64,000 nt of DNA, taken from Cynocephalus volans (Eukaryota > Chordata > Mammalia > Dermoptera > Cynocephalidae). The stretch lies in NCBI RefSeq assembly GCF_027409185.1, contig NC_084462.1, positions 186,004,071 through 186,068,070 of the forward strand, in the 5' to 3' direction. Positions 47,161-58,500 of the stretch are shown piece by piece. A model generated the notes under the pieces. That model did no database searches. It saw nothing but the letters and a program-made list of their open reading frames with translations, and was not told the DNA's origin. Numbering within the stretch: the first letter of the stretch is position 1; the number at the start of each line of letters is the position of its first letter. Both the position numbers and the translations under genes were made by a program.

Positions 47161-47572
47161 TGCTGTCCTTTCTAAACCTATCCAAATTCATTATCAACGG
47201 CTGGCATCAAAGGACGCGGGAGAAGACTACTAGGGCTCCTTCCCTACGGGGACGACATGATAACCAGAGGCATGTCTACCCTCTCCCTTTAGGGAGAACA
47301 GGGTATGAGCACCGGGGTGAGTGCAAAGCAAAGTATTGCAAGGGAAGGTCACAGAACTACGACCTCCTCTGGGTTTCCCTGTGAGCACGCCTGGCTTGCA
47401 TAGGGGTTGGTATCTAATCTATCAAAAATCAATTTCGGCTCTGCCCCTCCCCCCAAAAGATACCAAGAGCCAATGATGGTGGATTCAAAAATCCACGGGG
47501 GAGCCAGGCCCCTACTCCCTCGCCCGGTTAATGCTCGCCTTCCCTTCTGTCTTTGAACAGAAAGGGAGGAGA
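47161..47572 (+). other. Post-env region and polypurine tract
   Basis: No conserved coding region is recognised after the stop at 47158-47160. A polypurine tract (AAAGGGAGGAGA) occupies about 47561-47572, directly before the 3' LTR. Confidence 0.75.
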
Positions 47573-47933
47573 TGTCGGGAGCCGTATCTAACAGTAGCCG
47601 CCATTTTTAACAAATAACAGCCATTTTATGTAAGGCTTTCTCCTCCTCCTCAGAAAAGCCCGCGCTCGCCAAGCCAACACTCCTCCCCACCTCCTCTTCT
47701 CATACCACGCCACTATCACCCCCCTGCCTTTCCGCCTATCATAAGCTGCCACACTCTGTGACAGCCCACCCCTTCACTATGTATATAAGCAATCGCCTAG
47801 CAATAAAATTTTGAGGCTTGATCAGAATCTTGTCTTGCCTCCATTCTGCGTGTCTCCTGTCACTCCCTCTTTTCACCAGCTACAGGTAGTCCTCCTCAAG
47901 CCCGCGTTCTTATCTGTCCCGCAGGCCGGGACA
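47573..47933 (+). repeat. 3' LTR of betaretrovirus-like provirus
   Basis: 361 bp, the same length as the 5' LTR, and followed by the second copy of GAGGTC. Host sequence then resumes in register with copy A (compare 47950 with about 440). Confidence 0.95.
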
Positions 47934-49909
47934 GAGGTCTCACTGGTTATAAGTGTGGAGGTGAGAGGAGGGTGTCGACCTACCCTTCACTTGTGCAGAA
48001 TGTTTTACCTTTTGCTGCTGAAAGGAAATTTGGAGGCAGAACTTCAAAGACTCTTCTTTGCCTCACTGCCTGGTCATCATCCGGTCTCCAGAAAAATATT
48101 AAGAGAAGTGGAAATGGAGAATGCAGAGTTTGTCATCACAGAACATGTAGAAATGTTTCAAGTGATTTCTGGTTCCAGGAGAAGTCCGTGACCTTTTGAT
48201 CCTCACGTGCTCCATTCCCATGTCTGGTCTTTGAAACTGATGGTCAGTCAGTGGCCTCAGTCTCTCTGCACACACATCGCTTATGTGTGACTTCAATAAA
48301 ACAGTTGTGCTTCTGGAGAATCTTGGAGTTGGTTCCCTTCAGAACAGGCAGACTTTCCTCAGATAGACAGATACGAGTATGTGCCTTTGTGGGGTGTGTG
48401 TGTATTTTAGAGAAACAGAGAGACAGAGAGACAGAGAGGCCTCTAGTACATCCTGCTTCTCAGAGACAGTTACCAAGGCAAACATGTAGACACGAATATC
48501 CCTCCACTTTTGGAACAACCACATGGGATTAGAAATATTACTGTGGAAATTTCTAGAAAACTCCATCTTCCTCAGTCTCATTCACAAATCATCTGTTCAC
48601 ACTCCTGCCCCAACACTTCTAACGTCAGTCTTAACGGTCACATCAGACTCAGTCTTGACGTTCATAATCTCATCACTTGCTTCTGCTCAGAGGTGACTCC
48701 TCGGTGGTGTTTTCTCCAGGGCAGATCCTCCTGCACCTGCAGACCTATGACATGGACATGCTCTGTGCCCTGCCTCCACTTACCCAATGTACTCTGGTGA
48801 TTCATGTCCAGGATGATGAGTATATCCCATCCCTTTCACCTGGGACTCAATGGATCACAGCAACTCTGAATGTCAGCTGGGCATATGGTGCCAGTGTCAG
48901 GGTTCTGGTCCATTTCTACTGTTTGGTGATGACACTGCATGACCCACGGCTTCTGTCTTTGGGATTCTAGTCCCACCATTTTTGGCACACTTTCTTTCTC
49001 AATTTGAAATTGTTTGTGTTTGCAGTTGATTATTTCTTTTAGCCTTTTTTATTTAAAAGGAACTGCAAGAAGTTGTAAGTTGTGAAATTGTATTAAAATA
49101 GATGTACAAATTGCTCCCTTATGACAGTACAAGTCATACAGCAGACGATCTTAGGTAAACACAATAGAAACAATGACTTTGAAATGGAGAAGGTGTACAA
49201 ATAAAAAATAGGGACTATACATTACATCTGTGTAAATCATCAGATTCCAAATAAGAAAATGGTAAAGTGATTGGAGTAAATGACCTGTTTTCTCAGAGTG
49301 TGGGGTTTAAGAAAAATTTAGACTCAAGTGTAGAATGGTGGAGTAGGTGTAAAGGCACAGATTTGCTCATTGAAATGGAAAATGCAGAAACCTACACACA
49401 AAAAAGAAAACAAACAAACAAACAAATAAGAAACAAAAAAAAAAAAACATGCTCACAGACTTGCTCTGCACCTGCTCCAGGTGCTGGGCCCTTTGGGCAG
49501 AGGGTCAGGAGTGCCACTCTAGATCAGTCCTGTGTCACCTTCTAGGGTTCTTGCTGCTTTCCCCAGACCAATGTTGTGGAGATTTTCCTCTGTGTTTTAC
49601 TCTAATAGTGCCATAGTTTCAGGACTGAAATTTAATTATTATTCCACTTTGAGTTGATTTTTGTGTAAGGGTGCAATTTCATTCTTTTGCATGTGGATAT
49701 CCAATTTTCCCAACAAAATTCTGAAAGACATTTTGCTCTTCTCATTATGTGTTCTTGCCACCTTTGTTAAAAATCACTTGAACATAAATGTTGGGTTTTA
49801 TTTCTGGGCTCTCTGGACTATATGTCTGTATGTCTGTGTGTATGTCATCACCATACTGTTTTGATTATTTTAGCTTTATAATAGATTCTGAACCATGATT
49901 AACTCAGAG
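47934..49909. other. Intergenic sequence of copy B, no gene recognised
   Basis: Matches about 428-2420 in copy A with substitutions and small indels. An A-rich run lies near 49410-49447. Confidence 0.6.
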
Positions 49910-50600
49910 TTATCTCTGGGATGCAAAGACGGTTCAAAAGAAGCAAGTAAATAAATATGATAAATGCCATTACAGAATGAAGGGGAAAAACCTATAATCA
50001 TCTCAACAGAGGCAGAAAAAGGATTTGACATCCTTCGATATCTTTTTAATAACAAAAATTTCAACAAATTAGTGATAGACATATTATCCTTCACTATATT
50101 AACGGTGACATAGGACGATCCCACAACTAATGACATGCTTAACAGTGAAAGTCTGCCTTTGTTAAACATGATCAGAATAAGAACTTCTCTCACCACTTCC
50201 TTTCAACATAGAACTGGAAGTCTAGCCAGAACATTGAGGTAATAAAAATAAATAAATGTCATCCACTTATGAAAGGATAATAAAAACTGTATGTTTGCTG
50301 ATAACATGATCTCATATATAAAAACCCTAAAGACTCTGCCTGTTAAATGTGAGAACCAACAAACACATTTAGTAATATTGCATCCTAAAAAATCAGCACA
50401 TAGAAAGCAGTAGTGTTTCTATACACTAACAATAAACTATCTAAAAATAAATCAGTAAAACAATTCTATTAACAATAGCATCAGAAAAAATGATTAAATT
50501 CCTGGGAATAAATGTAACCAAATTGCTTAAAGATTTGAATATTGAAAACTCTAAAGCATTGATAAAAACTTGTAAGTAAAGGGCAGACACAAAAGTGCAG
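49910..50600 (+). mobile_element. Old L1 fragment, copy B counterpart of 2420-3010
   Basis: The same decayed L1 ORF2 piece as in copy A, in the same position relative to the CA repeat. Confidence 0.7.
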
Positions 50601-50649
50601 ATCAAGGAAGCTACAGAGCACCTAACAGGATGAATCAAAGCAAAAGAAA

Positions 50650-51897
50650 TGAAGCACAAACACGCACATGCACACACTCACATATGTACACGTACACACA
50701 CATGCACACACGCACATATGTACACGTACACACACATGCACACGTGCACACATGCACATATGTACACGTACACACACATGCACACATGCACATATGTACA
50801 CGTACACACACATGCACACATGCACATATGTACACGCACACACATGCACACACGCACATATGTACACGTGCACACACATGCACACATGCACACACGCACA
50901 TATGTACACGTACACACACATGCACACATGCACACACGCACATATGTACACGTACACACACATGTGCGCACGCACATATGTACACGTACACACACATGCG
51001 CACACGCACATATGTACACGTACACACATGCACACACGCACATATGTACACGTACACACACATGCACACACGCACATATGTACACGTACACACATGCGCA
51101 CACGCACATATGTACACGTACACACACATGCACACATGCACATATGTACACGTACACACACATGCACACATGCACATATGTACACGTACACACACATGCA
51201 CACACGCACATATGTACACGTACACACACATGCACACACGCACATATGTACACGTGCACACACATGCACACATGCACACACGCACATATGTACACGTACA
51301 CACACATGTGCACACGCACATATGTACACGTACACACACATGCGCACACGCACATATGTACACGTACACACACATGCACACACGCACATATGTACACGTA
51401 CACACACATGCACACACGCACAAATGTACACGTACACACACATGCACACATGCACACACGCACATATGTACACGTACACACACATGCACACACGCACATA
51501 TGTACACGTACACACACATGCACACACGCACATATGTACACGTACACACACATGCGCACACGCACATATGTACACGTACACACACATGCGCACACGCACA
51601 TATGTACACGTACACACACATGCGCACACGCTCATATGTACACGTACACACACATGCGCACACGCACATATGTACACGTACACACACATGCGCACACGCA
51701 CATATGTACACGTACACACACATGCGCACACGCTCATATGTACACGTACACACACATGCGCACACGCACATATGTACACGTACACACACATGCACACACG
51801 CACATATGTACACGTACACACACATGCACACACGCACATATGTACACGTACACACACACATGTGCACGCACAAGCACACACACACACATACACACCC
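50650..51897. repeat. 34-bp minisatellite of alternating pyrimidine-purine
   Basis: Tandem array of about 1.25 kb. A common unit is 34 bp (for example 51207-51240 and the next from 51241), containing CACATATGTACACG then CA/TG steps. Shorter and longer variants occur, nearly all of even length. Almost every base step alternates pyrimidine and purine. Because each stop codon contains two adjacent purines, such sequence cannot contain stops on either strand; this explains open frames of more than 400 codons in several frames. These are not genes. Confidence 0.95.
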
Positions 51898-54754
51898 ATG
51901 ACCAAGATGTTAAGTGTTATAACATTAAATCCTCAGAACATACCTAACGTGGTCAGGCTAAGAAACGCTTACCCATAAAACAATAAAGGTAAGAATTACA
52001 GAGGATTTCTCGTAAGAATCAAAGCCAACAAAAATTGAGAGATTTGAAATGTTTAAAGTTTTGGAAGCTTCAACCAACACCACCTGGGACTCTCAATTCA
52101 GCTAAATGATCCTCCAAGAGTGACAGAGACCAACAACTCCTCGTATCCCCCTTCCATCCAGAAAGGAATAAATATTTGATATAAATTGAAGAGCACAGCA
52201 ACTATAGCCAATAAGAATAGATTATATATTTCAAAATAGCAAAGAGTGAATTTCAAATGTCTCACCACAAAAATAAAATGAGGTGATAAATACGTTGATC
52301 AATTTGACCTAATTATTCCACATTATATACGTTTATCAGAGCAACACATAGTTCCCCATAAATGAATACAATTATGATGTGTCATTTAAGAAAACATTAA
52401 TAACAAATGAGAAGGAGAAATAGCCTCTCTCAGACCACACAGTGGTGAAGGATCAAGGCATCCCTCAGAATCACGAACGAGGTGAGCACAGCTGCCAGCA
52501 CAACTCCTATTGGACACCTTCAATGTGACAAGTGGATGTAAAGAAGCAACAATCACGAGGACACACACACGCAGTCCTTGACCTTCGGGTGCGTCATAAG
52601 GGGTCTGGTTTCAGGTCTTGCACATAAGAAGCTTGGACGTCATCGCTCCCATCCAGACAACAAGAAAATCACTGAACAGACAGAAAATCAGTGACTCTTC
52701 TTAAATATCTAAAAGAAGTGGCGTTACAGGGTACACTACTGTCCCCAAATTGAAGATGCAGTCAGGAAAACACAGAGGGTCACAGCTTGTCTGATCAGAA
52801 ACTCATGAGCAGAAACCTGTGTGTGGTCCAGGATGGGGGAAGATACACCAGAGCTGTAGGTGAAGGATTGCTGGAGACTCAGGGTGGGGAAATCTGAGAG
52901 TTGGGTCCGTCCCAAGGGGACAGTCTTAGAGATCCCAACCTTTTAAACTCCACCTCAGCGGTGCGATGAGGTTCTCAATGAAAATACCATAAAAGAACCC
53001 TCATGCTCCCTGCAGAGAAAGGGGGAAGGAGCCATTCTGGGATTCACCAGAGCAGGACGCTCTTCAGAAGGTCACCTCAGGAGAAACTAATTTAGCTGAT
53101 CCCAAGAGGTGATTACTTCTTCAGAGCATAATTGACCACAGAGAAGAGAAACACCCAACTCTGTCCCCTTCCCTGAGAGCCTTCCAGTCTCGCCTAAGAG
53201 CCTCATGAAGGGAGAAGCACCTGTGAACGTCACAGCCAGGACATGGCTCACTAAAGGACAGAACTCGTCATAGGACTGTGCAGTGCTTCCCTACCACCCA
53301 CACTACCCACACCTTACACACAACGTTGTGATCTGACAAGTTGTGACCCTCTGTGTCCTCCTGACTGCATCTTCAATTCGGGGGACAGGAGTTCACCCTG
53401 TGAACTCACTTCTTTTACAGATATAAGAAGAGTTACTGATTTTCTGCGTACTAACAGGGAAAAACTAAAACAACACATGCACCTTAGACACTATTTAAGA
53501 AGTCTCTGAAAACCTAGTCCACAGAGGAGACACAAACAAGGACACCAGGGGACATTTTATCCAGTCCGTAGCTTGCTTTGTCATCTTCTTTACAGTGAAT
53601 TTTGCAGAGACAGACTTTCTAATTAATAGCTCCAGCCTGTCACTGTTTCTTCCCTGCGTTGTGCTGTTGTCTCTCCTCCATTGCATGTGGTATTTTCTCT
53701 TTTTATGAAACATTCGTAAGCCGTAGGTGCCTGCTCAGCACCACGTGAGGTCCCTACCTTCAATGATCAGCCTCATTACTGGGCCCCTCATCTGCACCTG
53801 CACAGGAGACTTGGTAAGAATTGAGCAGGGACCTTGACTCAGGGAGCTGAGTGTCTAGGGACAGATCTAGTGAGAATTTAAACAGTGGTAGACAGAGGAT
53901 GGTATTAGGGCAAGTGTCCGTGATGTCTGAGGGACAGCAGAGAGTGGGCAGGGAGCAGGGCTCTGTCCAGCTGCTTGTCAATATCCACAGGGAATCACCC
54001 CAGGGAACCTGAGATACACAACTTAGGACACAGTTCCCAGGGCTGCTTTGAGAGGCCCCACCCAGAATGCAGCCCAGCAGGGCCCTGGTGGGTATTTCTC
54101 TCTGTGCTTGTCACCCTGAAACCTCCACAGAGAAGTGTAAGAGCTGTGTCTGGCCCACAGGCAGCTGCTTCTCCATCCAGGACACTGGAGGATGGACAGA
54201 GAGTGGGACAAATAATGAACATCAGTGTCCATGGTGTGGATGAGGAACCAGAGGATAAACTGCCCCAGGCAGGACACGGACCCCATGGACAGAGTTCCTG
54301 AGGGATGATCATAACCATGTGGCAGCACGTGTGCTTGACTGAGGAAAAGGACCACTTAGGGACACTGTGCGCCTGGACTGAGCTAACCTTTAGGGAAAAA
54401 TATTGTTGATCACGTGAAGATAAGAATCTTTACAATGATTTGTGTGTCAGGAAAGAGAACAGGTCATGTTCACACCTGAGAAATGAAAGGTCCCAGTGAG
54501 TGGAAACATCTTATCTACAAATGAGGAAAGTTACTTCAGTCTGTGTTGCCTGCAGTGAGAACATGGGAATTAGAGTCACAAACAACAAAGCAGGAAATGA
54601 CCCTGAGGGACATCTGGGAGTCAGCAGAGCAGAGGAAACCTCAGATCCCAAGAGGAACCCCCATCCCCTCTCTGCACCTGCTCCATGGGGCACAGGAGCT
54701 GGGTGGGCCTTGAGCGCCCCCTGCAGCCCAGACCACTCCTGTATCCTGCAGGGA
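51898..54754. other. Intergenic sequence of copy B, partly missing from copy A
   Basis: 51898-52290 matches 3291-3654 of copy A. The stretch of about 52290-53905 has no counterpart there: copy A holds the provirus and then resumes at the 53905 equivalent. The rest matches 8143-9007. No gene is recognised. Confidence 0.55.
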
Positions 54755-54793
54755 GGTTTGTGTCTGGGCTCATGATGACTTCCTGTCACTGTG
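54755..54793 (-). other. V recombination signal sequence, 23-bp spacer
   Basis: Minus strand: heptamer CACAGTG (54787-54793), a spacer of exactly 23 bp, and nonamer ACACAAACC (54755-54763). Heptamer and nonamer are identical to those of the copy A gene. Confidence 0.93.
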
Positions 54794-55234
54794 TCTCTCG
54801 CACAGTAATACAGGCCCGTGTCCTCATTGGTCACAGAGCTCAGCTGCAGGAAGAACTGGTTCTTGGACGTGTCTCTGGTGATGGAAGTGCGGCTCTTGAG
54901 GGACGGGTTATAATATGTGCTTCCACTATAACTAATGTGTCCCATCCACTCAAGGCTCTTCCCCGTGGGCTGGCGGATCCAGCTCCAGTAGTAATCACTG
55001 GTTCTGATGGAGAATCCAGAGACTGTGCACGTGAGGGAGAGGGTCTGCGAGGGCTTCACCAGTCCTGGGCCCGACTCCTGCAGCTGCACCTCGGACAGGA
55101 CACCTGGAGTCAAGGAGAATCAATCACTGTCAGTCATATGCAGGCACAACCATATCGTAGACCCATGTGTGACATCTGAGACACTCACCTTGGAGAGCTG
55201 TCACCAGGCAAAGGAGAAGACCCCACAGTCTCAT
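54794..55234 (-). CDS. IGHV gene, IGHV4-like (mouse 36-60-like), apparently functional
   Basis: Complete germline heavy-chain V segment and duplicate of the gene at 9047-9487. The leader exon is 55189-55234 (46 nt, Met-Arg-Leu-Trp-Gly-Leu-Leu-Leu), with donor GTGAGT and an 85-nt intron; the V exon is 54794-55103. The domain reads [23 protein letters not shown]1 [12 protein letters not shown]2 [17 protein letters not shown]2 ISYSGST, FR3 [17 protein letters not shown] and ends LYYCAR plus two bases. There are no stops. Compared with copy A it keeps the usual YNPSLKS and YYC. Differences from copy A concentrate in CDR1, CDR2 and FR2. An octamer lies upstream and a consensus signal downstream. 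Expression is inferred. Confidence 0.94.
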
Positions 55235-55346
55235 CTTCTGTTAGGTCTCAACTCTGCCTTCCCCAGACACCTGAGCCCTGTCTGAGGACAGACCTGTGAG
55301 CTTCCACCACCCATGAGTCTACATTTACCCTAGAGCTTGATGGAAA

Positions 55347-55354
55347 ATTTGCAT
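55347..55354 (-). promoter_or_regulatory. V promoter octamer
   Basis: Perfect ATGCAAAT on the minus strand, 113 bp upstream of the ATG at 55234, matching the arrangement of the copy A gene. Confidence 0.87.
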
Positions 55355-58079
55355 GTGGGAGAGCTCAGTCATTATAAGCGGTAAGGAACTGAGGTGGGAC
55401 TTCTGCATTTTTGATGGGCCTATATTCTATTATTTTCTGAAAATTACATGACATATAATTATCAGATGTGAAAGAACACTCCATAATGTGGCCCCAGATT
55501 TCTTAGCCCAGATCTACCTTCCTTCTACCGTCTCTTGTGCCTTGTCTTGGGCCCAGCCCAGCTTTTCCCACAAACTCAGGCTCTGAGTCGTGCTATTACA
55601 GTTCTGATCACAGCACAACCCCTGCTTCCTTTCCCTGCACCCTCTCCTGTCATGTGCTTCTCATCACACCTGAGAGCTTGTTACATTGTTACATGGTTCC
55701 TGTTCCATGTGTTCCAGGCCTGCCTTGTGCTCTGTCCACCATGTGATACAAGACACAGCACATCAGAACTCACAGGGACTCTGCAAAATACAGCATCCTG
55801 TACAGTACTCAGGAAACTGATTCTCACTGTTTGGAAAAGATAAATGGACTCTTTTAAATGCGCCTTAACAAGGTAAATCCTGTGCTTCTAATGTGTTCGA
55901 ATTTTCAACAGAAATTCAGTTCTCACCCTTATTATTTTAAACATTGATGTAATTCTTTCATTTAGTCCTACAATCACATCAGATATCCCCGCTTGTGAAA
56001 ATATCAATCACAATGGTTAACATGCAAGCAGTAATAATATCCCTAATATGAAAGTTTAAAAACACACTTCCTTTTGATGTTGCTGCATTGGGGCCCATGA
56101 CAGCCACTCCATGACTGTGGTCACTGCCCTCTGAGATGCCGCCCACCACAGAGAAAGAGGCCAGGGGCTGTGCTGGATGCTGTGCTGTGTCTACTCCTGT
56201 GAGCCCCCTCTATGTCCCAAGAGCAGGCCCATGTCATGGAGGGACAGCCCTTGAAGGCTCCTGAGTGGATTATAAGTCAGGAGCTGCTGATGGACATTTC
56301 GGGGCTGATTCTTCAGTTCTTGTTAACTCATGAATTTTGCTGAGATTTTACCAAAATGGTCAAAGACCTGAAAAAGACAAAGGAAAACAAACACACTGAA
56401 ATGACAAAGCAAGTATCAGACCCAGGATAAGATGTGAGATAGGTTTTGGAATTATCAGAGAGGAGTTTTAAAATAACTAGGTGTATGTGCAACTCTGTTT
56501 CGGTTTGTTTCTAAACCTTCAGCTGACTCTGCAGAGTCCCAGCTGCCCATGTCGATTTACCCAGGATAATTTATCAGTACGTTCTGCCTAGTGTAGCAAA
56601 CACTCCAGCATCTCAGTGCAATAAAGTTTTAAGAACAAATATGTACTGTTTGCTCATTTCTACTCTAATGTGTCCAGGAGGGAAGTTGTGGTGAGAAGAG
56701 GTGTCTGATTCATAACGTCACTCAGGATTCAAGACTCCCACTGGTTTGAGACCCAGAACCTACAGCTTGTGGACTGATGCTTAATAGAAGACAGAAGGAG
56801 AGGGAATGATGAATTTCAGGTGGACTATTTTTTAACTGTTGTAAAGAAACTTACCACGAGCTCTTCTCTGTTAACACATTGTAAGTGCACAATGCGGTAT
56901 TGTTAACTGTGGGTGCAGTGTTGTAGAGCAGATCCCTAGAACTTGTTCATCCTGTGTAACTGAAGCTTTGTATCTGTTAAACTTTCATATAATTATCCAC
57001 GCTGTGACTGTGTATCTGTGTATCTTTCCTTTGGCTTAATTAATCATATGATCCTGACTTACATCAAAAGATCAAAAACGTATGTTGTCTGTCAACTCTG
57101 CATGCAAGAGGACAACAGGTGTTTGGGGGAACTGGAGGGTAACACACTAACCATGTGTCACTTGAGTTTCTCTCTCTCTCCTGCCCCTACACACACACAC
57201 ACACTCGCCAGTGGTCTTTTTGGAAAATCTAACTTGAGCGATGCCTCTGATTGATGCTGAGCAATTCCTTGTAACATACACAAATGTGAAATGTGAAACT
57301 TCACAGCCCTGTTCTGAAATATGTCACCGTGTAGAGGAAGAATCTCCCAAGGTACAGATTCAGCAGGACAGCCCTGTGTGTTGTGGACAGTGAATCGTCG
57401 CTGTTCCTTGTATCATAATTTTCCTGCTAGTCTCAAATACATGTTGCATATTAACTTGCATTAGGAGTGTTTGTGTTTTGTGGATGGATCTATTTTTTAT
57501 TTATTTAAAGAAAAAATAATATTCAAATTCATTAAGCAGGACTCTCACACCAATGAAAGGATAAAATATATTCAAAAAATGTCTTATATAGAATGTCAGA
57601 AAAGGGAGAAAAAATACTAGCAGAGAGAATTTTATTATGCTTTAAATGATACAATATTAAACACAATGACTATACAAATAATAACCATAATGAGCAGTAT
57701 TGATATGTTTAATGAATCAGTAGGCAAACCTAAACAACAGCAAAAAAATAAATTACTAAACAGCAATGGCATTGGAGACCAACAGAGAGGTGACTTGAGG
57801 TTTTATCTCATGGATTTAGGAATTATAGGGATCAAAATTCTGAGCATCACTAGACTTGGATAGGACACAGATTTGTACGTTATTCTCTTCTGAAACACAA
57901 ATATAGAAGAAAGAGAGAGAGAGAGAGACAAGGAGAGGGAAAGAGAAAACTATCACGGTGAAAAAAGGTAAAATGTTCAAGAATCAGACCTACAAGGCAA
58001 GGAAGAAAGGGGGTCATGGATTGAGAATAACCTTAGAGATCAGAAAGCAACACACCACAGCACGTCAAAATGTGCACAT
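55355..58079. other. Intergenic sequence of copy B, no gene recognised
   Basis: Matches about 9607-11800 of copy A in blocks. It holds a CA tract near 57188-57205 and a GA-rich tract near 57910-57945. About 56270-56800 looks specific to copy B. Confidence 0.5.
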
Positions 58080-58500
58080 AACTGTGTTAAATTTCTCTGC
58101 CATGAAATGGAATGACGTTCCATCATTCACAACAACATGGATGACCTTGGAGAAAATAATGTTGAGTGAAATAAGCCAAGCAAAAGGGAAAAAATGCCAC
58201 ATGTTCTCCATCATAAGTGAGAGGTAAGAGAGAACGAAGGAAGGAAAGAAAAGCCACAGGGGTGCATTGGTCTTGCAGAGGGACAGAGCAGACCTGGGGT
58301 TGTGTAATGGGGTGGAGACAAGACGGAGGGGGAAGGACATAAGGGATTAATTGTGCGGGGGACATGAGGAATAATCACAATTCGTAGAATAGGCATGCTA
58401 ATAGTACTGATCTGGCCACCACATTTTGGGTACAAGTGCCGACGGTAAGCTTTGTACCCTGTGAATATTCATAACCAATAAAATAAAATAGAAAATAAAA
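58080..58500 (+). mobile_element. L1 3' end, copy B only
   Basis: ORF2 C-terminal remnant (FTTTWMTLEKIMLSEISQA in the frame of 57958-58227), then a G-rich 3' UTR and an A-rich tail near 58480-58500, like the 3' end at 21760-22140. Copy A has none at the equivalent place near 11880. Confidence 0.8.

Noticed and set aside
50650-51897. CRISPR-like array of regular repeats
   Set aside because: There are no unique spacers between units, the repeats are contiguous and variable, and the DNA is mammalian.
50622-51978. Several overlapping open frames of more than 400 codons on both strands, rich in His, Thr, Val and Cys
   Set aside because: They are the consequence of alternating pyrimidine-purine repeat DNA, which cannot contain stop codons. 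There is no non-repetitive coding sequence.
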